Notes under the pieces: model-generated
Seen by the model: only the letters and a program-made list of their open reading frames with translations
Database searches by the model: none
Told to the model about the DNA's origin: nothing
Assembly: GCF_963678635.1 (NCBI RefSeq)
Contig: NC_087066.1
Location: 52,652,312-52,716,311 of the forward strand
DNA: 64,000 bases
Source of the DNA: Symsagittifera roscoffensis
Lineage: Eukaryota > Xenacoelomorpha > Acoela > Convolutidae
Direction: 5' to 3'
Program-made: the position numbers and the translations under genes
Shown: piece by piece, positions 10,577 through 21,700 of the stretch
How positions within the stretch are numbered: position 1 is the first letter of the stretch
Layout: every line of letters begins with the position of its first letter

Positions 10577-11501
10577 ATACATGTAACATTCGCCCGGAAG
10601 ATACATATCGACGGATAACAAAACTAAGTCTTAAGACGACTGGCTAGCGTCTAAACAGAGCTTTGCATGTTTTTCACCGTCTCTACCAAGCCAGTACTTT
10701 TCGGTGGTCTTTCTTACATCAGGCTGACAAAAACGTTACTGTTCTCCGGCTTCGACCAGAACGCTCAAATTAACTGAATTACATGCAAAATTAGTGAGCT
10801 CATGGCTGGGTCTCTGTATCCCCAGACCACGAGGTCACTCCTAAAAACAGGGCTACTACTTATCATATTACTATTATTTTTGTTCAGTAGATAAAAATCA
10901 TCATCTCCATCGAAGATGGATCAACCCTTTCCCCCCTACTTCTAGCTCCTCATTCTTGTCAAAACGAATTAAGATCTTAATTAAATTCAAGTCAGGACAT
11001 GACGGATGCTAAAATTCAATATAAGTTCATAAAAGTCCACGTCCCGAGACCCTTCCGGATTCTTGAATCCGGTGAATCAAGCTTCTTAATATCCAGTTCA
11101 CAATAACTCGGAAGGCTGGGTTTTACCCTTCACCGTTGCTCGCAACGGCCTTGCAACTATTGTAACAGCACAATAGTTGCAACTCGGAACGTCCTCTGCT
11201 GTTCGGTAGTTCGTTGTTGTTTTTTAGTCTCGATTTTCGTACTGTTCGTAATCGCAGATAAAGTTGTTCTGTTTCTTTCTGCTATTTTAGCTAAAATGGC
11301 CGTCTCTGACGTTTCTCAGAAATATGACGTCATAATTCGAATTTTTAAAAATTAGAATTCCAGAATCTTCTAGCCTTCACCGTTTGGCTAATCGTTCAAA
11401 TAACGTCCTTATCCGTTCTAAATCGCCAATTCGGAAGGCTTGCTGCTAAAATACCGAATTCTGCAGAGACTGCATTTTGGCCATTCTGGTCGAATGTCAC
11501 A
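10577..11501 (-). repeat. 3' LTR of the giant Gypsy-like element
   Basis: This is identical by eye to 28286-29210. Near its ends the LTR has inverted TGT(A/G)ACATTCG words. Inside are two adjacent perfect hairpins: CCGTTGC/GCAACGG around 11143-11158, and a 13-bp stem TTGCAACTATTGT with a 6-nt loop at 11151-11182. On the minus strand it reads toward Rabex-5, whose ATG is 69 bp beyond its end. Confidence 0.92.
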
Positions 11502-11516
11502 TACTCCCCGGACAGT
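11502..11516 (-). promoter_or_regulatory. Candidate polypurine tract next to the 3' LTR
   Basis: On the minus strand the bases just before the LTR read ACTGTCCGGGGAGTA, a short purine run GGGGAG where plus-strand synthesis would be primed. The same word recurs at four internal sites. The purine tract is short, so the call is tentative. Confidence 0.4.
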
Positions 11517-12322
11517 CCGGTCAATGTCCTCATTGAATCGCGCAATGTTCTAAATGGTTACAGTGTCATCGAACAGAATTTACAAAATGCACGAAATTAC
11601 TTTTACCTACGTCACATCGACTCACTGCAGAATATAAATGGCATCATACTACATCACTATAGCCTTCAAATTCTTTCATTAATCTGCACATTGAGGATAT
11701 GACTTAAGATAAAACATATTTTCTGACTTCCAGTGTCAATATCCCGATTGAAACTTTTTTCTCCTAGATTTAAAAGGTGTTGGCTTGCAGGACAGTCCTG
11801 CCAACCAACAAGCTAAAATTATCCTACTATGCTCCTTCCCTTCGGAAATCTTGCTTGTTTATTGTCCTGAATATTAAAACTAAGAAACTTTGTGGTTAGA
11901 AAGAACAATGCAACAACCTCCCTTCTCAAGAAGTTACTCAAGTTTTTCATGTCACCACAAAGTGATCAGTCTTCCTAAGTAATTAAAAACAATCATGCAG
12001 GCTGGAATATTTAAATATACTCTTCCCTCAAGCCTCTCTAAATAAATAATAAGTGAGTGTCTCTAAAGCCACTTCAACTAAAACCAAAATGCAAATTTAT
12101 AAATGCAACAATTTCCAAACTCAACTTAAATGTTTCAGTTTTCAATTACAACTTGGTTGCTTGGTTTCTCACTTGAGTTTTTCACACACAAAAAACAATT
12201 TTGAGTTTTAACTTTTCTTCATCATCCCTTTGTTCTCTTCTTTTTTCGTCGTTTAGAAGTTCTAAAACTTCTAAATTCTTCTAATTTTCTTTCTTGTTGC
12301 CTCTTGTTTTCTCGACCATTCA
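11517..12322 (-). other. 3' untranslated region of the giant element
   Basis: About 0.8 kb between the last ORF and the polypurine-tract candidate. No coding pattern is visible. It is AT-rich with several CTTC-rich runs on the plus strand. Confidence 0.5.
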
Positions 12323-13912
12323 TCAATGCTCCATTTCCTCCTCCTGTGACGCTGACTCTGCACTCTCGGTCTCCGTGTCTTGTAGCACGTCATTGACTAT
12401 CCTGACGCTGTTGGAAGCCGTCCTCCAACACTTCTGCTCTTCCACCCTCTGTTTACAGCAAGGTAGGGGATCCACGTTTGATTCTCTGTTTCTACAGAAG
12501 CTGTTGTGGAGACACAACGCCACGTTTCTTTCCAAATCTTCTTTCAGCATCTCTGCCTTCTCATTTCCACTACGCTCGCTCGTCCTGGAAATTCTTTTCA
12601 CAGCGGTGGTCACTGCATTCCGATGGGTCACGAAAGCTCGCTTGAAAGCTCCTGCCCCAATGTCCAGCTGATATTCACTGTACACTCTGCCATGTTTCGA
12701 CATATGCTTTTTCGCATACTCGTACAACCATGCAGTCATGTTAGCTCTGAACCATGGCATCAATCGTTTTCTTGCCCATATCTTCTTCACTTCCATCGGA
12801 ATGTTTAGAACTTTGCACATTGTCTCAAAAAGATCTAAATCTTTTAGACAATCTAATTTCTGCAATTGTTCTCTCGTCGGTGCCTCCTGTCTATTATTTT
12901 CTCTCACATGAGCTTCCAGCCATCGTATCGCCATCATAACTCCCACTATCACTATTGTTATGGGCTGTGATGAATCTGGTAAACCCATGGAGAGCAGCTC
13001 TCCAGAGTCCCAGATCAACACCAGATTACTACGCTTGGGATACCACCAGGTCTGCAGCAAGCAGTGGCAAGGAAACTCGTCATGTGTCAACATGATGCTC
13101 CTCCAATTCCGTTTTCCCGAAGCTTCCAGCAATGGCTCCACTTCCATCATCACTCGGTGGATCTCATCATTCTCATCTACTGCATTGTAATCTGTGACAG
13201 TTGATCCTCTCTGTTTCTGTTTTTCAAAGTCACTGAAGTTCCCGCTCACATATCCCATGAACTTCTTTCCTAGTATTGACTCCAACTCCTCTTTGGTTCT
13301 TTCTGGAACTGCTGAGAACATCTTACATAGTAACTCGTAAGACTTTTCAGACATTCTCGCCAATCTCACGCACTTTGGCACTGAGAAAGCTTGATCCACG
13401 ATCGTTCTTGTACTCTTCACGTCCACAGCCACGAAATGTACAGGGTATCTGCTCTTGCACATTGGAGCCAACGTTGAACCCACCAAATATCGTGCTCCTG
13501 ATGGTCTACAATAAGTTTCGCTGTGTCTGATGTTCATCTCCGTTTCGATTGCTTCCCTCCATTTTCCTATATACTTCTGCTCAGTCTGCAGAACTCCTGG
13601 GAATACTTCTACGCTGATGGCTGTGACCACCTCATGTTTCTGTTCTAGATTCAATAGTGACTCTAAAGAACCAAACATGCTGTAGAATCCTAGTGCTGTC
13701 ACTAGATTCACATCGGTTCCTCCATGGCAATCTGCTATCAGTTCCGTTTCCGTTCTTGCTTTCATCACTACATTTCCAAACAATACCGTCAACTGCTTGT
13801 GTTGTTTCTCCAGGGTTTTCACACAGTCTAGACTTCCACAAACGTGACCCTCTAGTCCACAGACTTCCGCCAGACAGCTACCAGGTTTGACCCAGTCTTC
13901 TGGAGATATCAT
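12323..13912 (-). CDS. Third ORF of the giant element, unknown function
   Basis: An open frame of about 529 codons from an ATG at 13910-13912 (a TTG at 13921 could extend it by three codons, directly after a stop). It overlaps the end of the upstream ORF by 35 nt in the +1 frame. I recognise no family. Visible features are a Cys-containing N-terminus (CLAEVCGLEGHVCGSLDC), a moderately hydrophobic stretch ITIVIVGVMMAIRWL around residue 345, a very basic segment around residue 400-450 (KKIWARKRLM, KRAFVTHRNAV), and an acidic Ser/Glu C-terminus. The overlap could mean translation by frameshift as an extension of the SGNH ORF, or independent initiation. The frame is long, intact and in a recent element, so it is likely expressed. 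Confidence 0.65.
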   Translation of the reverse strand: MISPEDWVKPGSCLAEVCGLEGHVCGSLDCVKTLEKQHKQLTVLFGNVVMKARTETELIADCHGGTDVNLVTALGFYSMFGSLESLLNLEQKHEVVTAISVEVFPGVLQTEQKYIGKWREAIETEMNIRHSETYCRPSGARYLVGSTLAPMCKSRYPVHFVAVDVKSTRTIVDQAFSVPKCVRLARMSEKSYELLCKMFSAVPERTKEELESILGKKFMGYVSGNFSDFEKQKQRGSTVTDYNAVDENDEIHRVMMEVEPLLEASGKRNWRSIMLTHDEFPCHCLLQTWWYPKRSNLVLIWDSGELLSMGLPDSSQPITIVIVGVMMAIRWLEAHVRENNRQEAPTREQLQKLDCLKDLDLFETMCKVLNIPMEVKKIWARKRLMPWFRANMTAWLYEYAKKHMSKHGRVYSEYQLDIGAGAFKRAFVTHRNAVTTAVKRISRTSERSGNEKAEMLKEDLERNVALCLHNSFCRNRESNVDPLPCCKQRVEEQKCWRTASNSVRIVNDVLQDTETESAESASQEEEMEH

Positions 13913-15305
13913 TCGTCCCAACTAATATCATCACACTGGGTATCCTCCCGGGATTCATCAGCTCCACCATCCGGTATAATTGGGCAATTGTCGCGCCTCC
14001 AAAGGCCATCACCGTGGTGACCCATGAGGTCCTCAAATTCGTTAGCACTCGGACTAAGCTGTCTCCCAATATCAGGTGAGATGTCCCGAGTGGTGGTTGC
14101 TGCAGGTTCACAGCCGGGCTCCAGGTAGCTCGATTGAAGCAGGCTCTCGGATCTGTCTCCGGAACTCCCGTGAAATTATACTTTAATTGATTATTCTTCT
14201 GCACGTCCATTACACGAGACACTTTCTTCGCTGGCATCTTCCTTACTTTTCTCTCTGTGATCTTCGAACTCCCCCTGAGTGGCGTCACGTCACTTATCCC
14301 TTGTCTGATTATTGTCTGGGAGAGTTGTACTCTGCCCGTATCGTCAATCGTTCCATAGGGTGCAGTCACCCCGGAACCTGGTGCATTCTTGTCAGCGACC
14401 AATCGTCCAGCGGTCTCTATCAGTTTTCTCACTGTCTGTTCTACGACGGGATCACCCAAGGTGTCACTAGGATCCGGGATTGTTACTCGGTTCGTCTCTG
14501 CTGGAAGCCGTGTCTCCGTTGTTTGACTCATTTCTCGAGGTGTCAAGAGCTCCATCGGGGACTGCCCACGAGGAATATCCCTTGCAGGTATCACTTTCTC
14601 AATGGACGTCGTCAACGCCACCTGCTCCGATCGCTCTTTGTATTCCTGCCTTAAGCGTTCGATCTCTTGACCCTGCTTTTTGTTGCAGTCTTCAAACAAC
14701 TTTCTCCACATGTCCCGGTCTTCCTCCATCGCCAGCATGGTCTTCGTCATATCGTTTAACTCCTTCTTCGTACTTCTCAACTGATCGTTCATCTCGTCCA
14801 GATCTTGTATGGTTTGGTTCGTCTGAACCTTCTGTGTTACTTTCGCCCCTTTTGGTGGCACAGCTACTCTCAGTGGTGAACCAGACGAGGTCGCCTCGCT
14901 GTTCATCTCCTGATGCATTCTCGTCAGCCCAGGTTTGGGCTTGGAGGGCATTGGCATCTCACCTGGTTGGTAAGTCCTAGAACTTCCCAACCCAGGCTCA
15001 TTCGCCAAGTCACTCCCTGAGAGAGCCCCGTTTCTCCACCTCATCACTCTCATGTTCGGGCGGTCTAGTACTCCTCTTTCTCCATATGCTGCCATCAACA
15101 GGACTTCCGTGGGGCGGTCCCCACGGTTGTCGTGCCCCAAGATGTTAATCAGGGCGGTCAGCAACATGACCACCTCTGGGTCCTCCAGAGCGAAGTCTCG
15201 TTCGATCAGCCGACGATAGATCGCATCTACCATCGGTCCTACATATGCCTCTGCCAGGTCCATCAATTCATCCAGGTTGAAATTATCCATACTGTTCTTC
15301 TCCAA
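13878..15305 (-). CDS. Second ORF of the giant element: coiled coil plus N-terminal half of an SGNH hydrolase
   Basis: 475 codons from the ATG at 15305. An N-terminal helical region is followed by Pro/Ser-rich linkers, a coiled coil at about residues 165-225 (LDEMNDQLRSTKKELNDMTK), and a C-terminal segment with the SGNH/GDSL signature. Block I is LILGDSLVRVL (G414-D415-S416, nucleophile S416), block II is FGGATIAQL, and block III is ILVGTNDIS (G463-T464-N465-D466). The ORF stops nine residues later, so the block V Asp-x-x-His needed for a full catalytic triad is not in this frame. Esterase-like SGNH domains are known in ORF1 proteins of CR1-type LINEs; here one sits downstream of pol in a Gypsy element. 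It is separated from the polyprotein ORF by 397 bp. Confidence 0.75.
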   Translation of the reverse strand: MEKNSMDNFNLDELMDLAEAYVGPMVDAIYRRLIERDFALEDPEVVMLLTALINILGHDNRGDRPTEVLLMAAYGERGVLDRPNMRVMRWRNGALSGSDLANEPGLGSSRTYQPGEMPMPSKPKPGLTRMHQEMNSEATSSGSPLRVAVPPKGAKVTQKVQTNQTIQDLDEMNDQLRSTKKELNDMTKTMLAMEEDRDMWRKLFEDCNKKQGQEIERLRQEYKERSEQVALTTSIEKVIPARDIPRGQSPMELLTPREMSQTTETRLPAETNRVTIPDPSDTLGDPVVEQTVRKLIETAGRLVADKNAPGSGVTAPYGTIDDTGRVQLSQTIIRQGISDVTPLRGSSKITERKVRKMPAKKVSRVMDVQKNNQLKYNFTGVPETDPRACFNRATWSPAVNLQQPPLGTSHLILGDSLVRVLTNLRTSWVTTVMAFGGATIAQLYRMVELMNPGRIPSVMILVGTNDISRRLGQTW

Positions 15306-15702
15306 ATTTAATTTGATTTCGATTTCAAGTTTTGACTCAAGTGAGCAATTAAATGATCAATCAGGATCTAGAAAAGAAATCACGAATGTCACACTTGTCA
15401 ATTTCACCCTAACATACATCGTTAAAATTTGCTTAAAGACAGTTCAGATAAAAAGATATTTATCCTAAAATTTATTAAAATCAATTGGTTTCTAAAATTT
15501 TGGAATTCGACCTAAGATTGGACAGTCCAAACTTTGGATCTATTCCCAAGATCGTCATTTAGTTGTTCATGGTCACTAACCCCTACTTACCCATGATCTT
15601 AATAACCTAACACATAACATAACATAACATAACATAACATGACACACATATCACATATTACATGTAACTCGGTCTTTGGCCTAACACCCTCTCGCTCATC
15701 AC
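15306..15702 (-). other. Spacer between ORFs of the giant element
   Basis: AT-rich 397-bp gap without coding pattern. It contains a short tandem (ACATA)n run at about 15612-15645. It may hold a splice acceptor or subgenomic promoter for the downstream ORFs, but I cannot identify one. Confidence 0.5.
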
Positions 15703-18700
15703 TCAGCCTATACTTAAGTAATATTTCTTATGTAGATACACTTGTATGTTCGTGTCAGAGAATATCACGTGTACAAGCGCGTACAATTCCCGAGGATGCA
15801 GTCTTCCTCTATTTGGATCGTACACTGGAAGCGAAAGCTCCTTCACGTCCATTTCCACAAGGAAGTCCCTCAGCCTCGTCAAAGACAAGACTAGGTTTTC
15901 TGGGTCCACGTGCTGCTTCTCTGTCGCCCTCGTTACCAAGAAGCATAAGTACTTTCCCGGTATCTGCGACACCGCCGGGGGTAAGGCTGCTACGCCCCCT
16001 ATCCCTGGTCTTTGCTTCCAAAGGAATTCCACGTTTTTATATTCCCTCTTAAAATCTGCCGCTAGCGCCGTCCTAAAACTCATGTCTGCGGTGATAGCTA
16101 CCGCACATGTTCTGTTTGTGAGTATGAAATCACTGTCTGTTAGTATTATGTTACTAGAATATTCATTTGGTAAATTAAAATATGACTCAACTACCCTGCC
16201 TATGTCAGGTTTCTTAGGTTCTTCACCTGTTTCTGCTTCTAAGTTTCCTGTCTCTCTTGCTATTCTCAATTTTTTTATTATCAAGTTTTCAGTGTGGGTA
16301 AGTCCTACCCCCACTCCCCGGACAAAAATATCCATCGGCGTCCCCGTCGATCGCATACCGGGTATTAAGTCAAGATTAGAAGCTGGAATGAGAAGTTGTC
16401 CTTCCTGGGCAGCCCAGGAAGGATCATCTCGTTCGGTCTTAATGTATTTCGCGCTTTCGCGATCTACGTCTTGAATCGTAACGCTGGTCTTTTCAGGGTC
16501 TGATGTCATTTCGTTCAGCCACTCTAAGACACGCAGGTTCGTCAGGTCTTGTTCATTTGACTGCTGTTGCTCATCGTCGAACTCCACCTCGGGTTTCGAC
16601 CAGTCGTCAACCCACTCATCGTTGTGATCATCGACTATGTCAATGTCCTGTGACACTGTTATTTCCTCTAAACCCACTACTTCCTCCACTATTTTCTTTA
16701 GATCTATCCTATCCACTACAAAGTCGTCACCGTAAGGATTGTATTTCTTTCTTAGTCTCGTCCCGTCTTTCTGACGAGTCTGCATCGTGAACGGAAGATC
16801 TGGTTCCATGTTCTTGGGAACCTCTGTCTGTTCGGAATCCTGCCAATCTTCCTCTGCGTAGGGCAAGGTTTCATCGTCCGCTTCGATCTGTTCGTTTGGA
16901 TCCAGGTCCAATGGTGTATCCGTACCTTCCTCTACGACTTCGTTTCCATCGTTCTTCTCCCTGGTGCCTTTTTCATTGACCTCACAAGCAGGATCCATCA
17001 TTAGATAATCCCCTTCTTCCATGTCTGCAGGTATACACCAGTCTTCTGTCGATGGATTGTGTGGCTTGATGTTCTCGTAGTGGGCGGCTCGGCCAGTACT
17101 CAGTCTATAAAAGCGTCCCTCCTGGTGCACCTCTGTAATCATGAAGGGTCCCCTCCACTTCTTCAGAAGCTTTTTTGTCCCTTTCGGTGGTATAACGTTC
17201 TGAAATACCCATACGTAGTCTCCCACCGAGTAAGCCTTTGCACCAGCTGCTTTCTTGTCGAATCTTTTCCTCTGCCTTGCCTGTGCCTGCTGAGTGTTTC
17301 GTCTACACAAGTCGTTCAACTCCTTTTGGCGTCTGATCACATCCCTTACGTAGACCTGTGGGGATGTTTTCTTTCCCTCATACTCTGGGTAGAAGAATGT
17401 CAAGGGTAAAGATTTCTCGTGTCCCGTCAGCATCATGTGTGGACTGACTCCAGTGGTGGAGTGTTGCGTGCTATTATAAGCTCCCATCACCTGTGGAAGG
17501 TATCTGTCCCAATCGGTCATATACCTGGAACAGTATACTCTCAGCATCGATACTAACGTCCTATTCTGTCTTTCCACTAAGCCATTCGTCTGAGGGTGGT
17601 ATGTCGTGGAGTGAGCCTGAGCGACCTGTGACCGTCTCATAAGCTCTTTCGTAAGCTCGCCTACGAAAGCCGTTCCATTGTCCGATTGAAACGTCATTGG
17701 ACATCCGTGTCTTGCTATCCACGTATTGATCAGGTGGTCGCATGTCTCTTCCGCCGAGGCAGTTATGCAGGGCACGGCCTCTGCATACTTCGTGAAGTGA
17801 TCTATCATGACCAAGACTTGGTTGTAACCGCTGTCTGTCATGCATATCTTCTGGTGATCTATCTGCACCACCTCGTTGAATTCAGACGACTCAATTGATT
17901 GTAAAGGAAATCGCAACTTCCTAGGATCCTTGACCTGTTGGCATGACAGACATGCTGTCACCCATTTCTCGCATGCCTTTTTCATCCCAGGCCACTCAAA
18001 GCGCTTCAGGATCCTCTGATACACTTTGTCGATCCCTTGATGGCCCATCTGATCGTGCGACCTGAATAATAGTTCTGTCTGATAGAGTTGCGGCAACACT
18101 ATCGCGTTATATTTGTATAAGACCTTGTCTTCTTCTCTTCTCCTGCAAGCCACGATCCCGTCCTTGTTCAGATATAATCTCCCCTCCTTCTGCATGAAGT
18201 ATTGTCTCAGGATCCTATAGCTGTCTTCTTCCAGGTCACCTTTGTCAGGTGCACCGTTTTCTATCCACCTTTTTAGGTTGCTTGTCATGCGATCATTTCT
18301 CTGCGCCCTTAGAAGGTCCGAGAGTCTGTATCTCGCCTTCAAGTACGTCTTCATGACTCTCATCTGACTGTTCAGCTCGTTGGGCTGATGTGTGTCTTCT
18401 TCCATCTTAACGCACCAAATCTTCGCCAACGGTTGTGTTTCTTGTTGAAACGGCTGAAGGTCAGTCCTGACTACCTCTTTCTGCGGCAACAGGCTTATCG
18501 AACGTTTCGATACCGCTATCGTTTCTAAGTCATCCGCTGCGTTGTCAAAGACTCTTTCGCTTGGTATTAGGTAGCGATCACTGTCAGGATCCTGGTACAC
18601 CTCTCTGTCCAGGTTTCTCGCCCGAGTTTCCACTAGTAGCGTGTGTATCGCCAGTTCTGACAGTTCTGATCCCGAGGTCGAATCCCTGTCTGAATAGGTG

Positions 18701-21700
18701 TTCATTCTCGAGCTTTCTGACTTATCATCCGTCGAAGGTGTTGTGCTGGAGACTGCACGCTCCTCCAGATCATGTCCGTATTTCCTTCGCATCCATCTGA
18801 ACTCCCCGGACAAAACTTTGTTCTCTAGGTCCTGTTTCTCATCAGGAATTTTCTCGTCTATCTCGGACTCCCCGGACAAATTTCCTTGTCCCGGGTGTTG
18901 ATCTTGTGATCGCTGGTTTTTCTCCTTATCCTTCTCCCCGGACAAATAGTCTTGCAGCAGATTTTGTTTTACAACTCCACCCTCTTTATCCCGGTCTACA
19001 AAGGTGACAGTTTTCTTTTGCTTGCCGCTCTCCCGTCCTTTCTGTCCGTAAGAAGTACTGGTTAAAATCTCTTGGGGTATTGAGGATACTAGTTGCTGAA
19101 CTATTGTCCTACAATCCCTCTTGTTCTCTTCGTGCTGTTGTCTGGACGGCATGATCTTCACTTTCTCACTGACTGTTAGCGATGCCACTGCTGCTGTCCA
19201 CTCGGGGTCATCTCTGGTCACTTCTCTTTCTAACAATCCACCCAGCATCCGCATTACTTGTGGTGTGACTTGTACCGTTTTATCCAATAATGAGAGGCTG
19301 TTTATATTCATGCGAGAGAGTTCTTGCTGGACCAGGTTCGAGCGCAGCAACAAATCTAAGGGGACTGGATCCTCCTTGGACAGGATCTTTATCTCAGCTG
19401 CTTTCTCTACAGGTAACTCAGGATGCCCTGGAATTGGATGTCCAGACTTATCCAACCATCTCGTTAAGGGAAGCGCTTCATAAGTTTCTTTGTCCAGAAA
19501 CGAGAATCCCTCCTTTACTTCCGCCTGATTGGCCTGCTTCTGCTCCAATCTTTCATAGAACTCAGTTTTCTTGCTGAGACTGTCAGCATTCCGATGTTTA
19601 TCACGCATCCTGTGTTCGATTATCATATGGTAGCCATCCAATCTGACTATCCATCTACCAATATAACTCTGATCCATCGAGTAGGTCTTCAACCAGGATA
19701 ACGCTCTGTTGTCCACGCGTAACTTGAAGGGAGCGCTCCCCAAGTATGCACGGTACTTTTCCACGAAGGTGACTACTGCAAACATTTCTGCTTTCGGTGC
19801 GCCATATTTCATCTCTGTGTCACTCAAGACCTTGCTGCCGTATGCAATGGGACGGAGGACTGTTCTTCCGTTCCATTCTTGCTCTTGATGCAATATTCCT
19901 GAGATGGCCACCACCGATGCGTCTGTGTCAAGAACATACATGCCCTTTTCTGTAGGCATGCCCAGCACTGGCGCTTCGCACAGTTCCCGCTTTATGTTCT
20001 CGAAAGCAACTTGTGCCTCATCGTTCCATTCGAACTTTTTCCCTTTGTTGCGCATCAGCTTCTGCATCGGGTACACCTTGTCCGCGTATCCTTTTATGAA
20101 TTCTCGGTAGTAATTGGCAAACCCTAGGAAGCTCATGAGCTGTGTGTCCGTTCTAGGAGCTTTCCATGTCAGCACTGCTTCCACTGCGTCCGGATCTGGC
20201 CTCACACCATGCCTGTCCACCATTCTTCCCAGGTACTTGATCGAATCCCTAAGGATTTCACATTTCGATGGTTTGCATTTCAAGCCTGCTCTTTTCATAC
20301 ATCCGAAGACCTCATCGAGTCGATCAATGTGATCCTCCAGGGTTGGTGTCGCTATGACTACGTCATCCACGTAGCACATCAAGAGATTCCCGTACTTTTT
20401 GGTCACTCCTGTCAAAGCCTGAGCCATCAGCCTTTGAAAGGTTGCTGTTGCATTGCACAAGCCGAAGGGCATCCTCTTCCACTGGTACAACCCCAATTCG
20501 CACGCGAATCCGGTTTTCTCCCTGTCCTTCTTTCGCAGAGGAACCTGCCAGAAGGCAGAACCCAAGTCCAATGTGGTGAAGAACTTTGCATCACCAAGTT
20601 TGGATAGGCTCTCGTCTATTCGCGGTATCGGGTACGCATCTTTAATCGTTACCGCGTTCAAGTAACGAAAGTCGCAACAAAATCTAAGCTGCCCCCCTTT
20701 CTTTTTCGCCATTACTACTCCGCAAGCCCATGGTGATTTCGAGGGTTCTATCATGTCGTATTCAAGCAACATTTCTATTTCCGCTCGGCACGCTTCCGAT
20801 TTATGTGGCGTCATTCGCCTTGCGCCTTCCCTATGGGGAACGGCGCCCTCTTCTAGTTCGATTTCGTGTTCGACGAAATTACAGCAACCGATGTCCGCCT
20901 TATGTTTTGAAAATACTTCGGCGTTCCGATCTAGGAGGTCCCGCAATTTTTCAAAATCTCCCTCACCTATTTTTCCTTTTAAATGTTCTATTTCTGGCAA
21001 AACCGGTTTGTCAGAATCTAGTTCATATGACGAGGGGCGTTCCGGAAAATTCGAGCAGCTTGATAAGCCGTCGTCCGTTTCGGATTTCATTGAAAACAAT
21101 TTACGAATAGATTTTAATTCATCAATCCTCTTTAAAATTTTATCTTTATTGGCATGATAAGGACAGTCTTTCACACTATATTTCTTCAAGTTTTGTGTCT
21201 CTTCATAGTCGGTCCTCATCGGCAATGCGTAACCAAGCTTCTTTCCACGCTGGATTGAAACCGTGGTGTCCAGTGTGTTCAACAACACACTGACACACAG
21301 TCCGTTTTGCGTTACCGAGAAGCTCCGGCCTAAAATCACCGAACTCTGACTATTTGGATTCGGTACTAAGCAAACCTGTTTGCTATCACTTAACGAATTT
21401 AAATTTCTCATTCTAAAAATTGCTACTACAGCTTGTCCTGGTTGTAACTTTACTTTTCTATCCAAAAAAACTGGTACCTTATTTTCATCTGTTATTATCC
21501 TATTAATTGGTCTCTTAACATACTTTCGGTCCGGGTTTCTAATCCGTATTAGACCGTTGTTCAAGTCAATCATCACGTCAAAATTCCTGACAAAATCTCT
21601 GCCCAAGATGAATTGGTCGGCGTCGTCCAGATTCTCTACCACCAGGAAGCTCATCCAAAGGTTCCGTCCTCCCATGTGAAAGACCGTCACCGGTGTTCTT

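Noticed and set aside
12294-14980. Plus-strand frames opposite the second and third ORFs of the giant element
   Set aside because: Antisense shadows of intact minus-strand ORFs.
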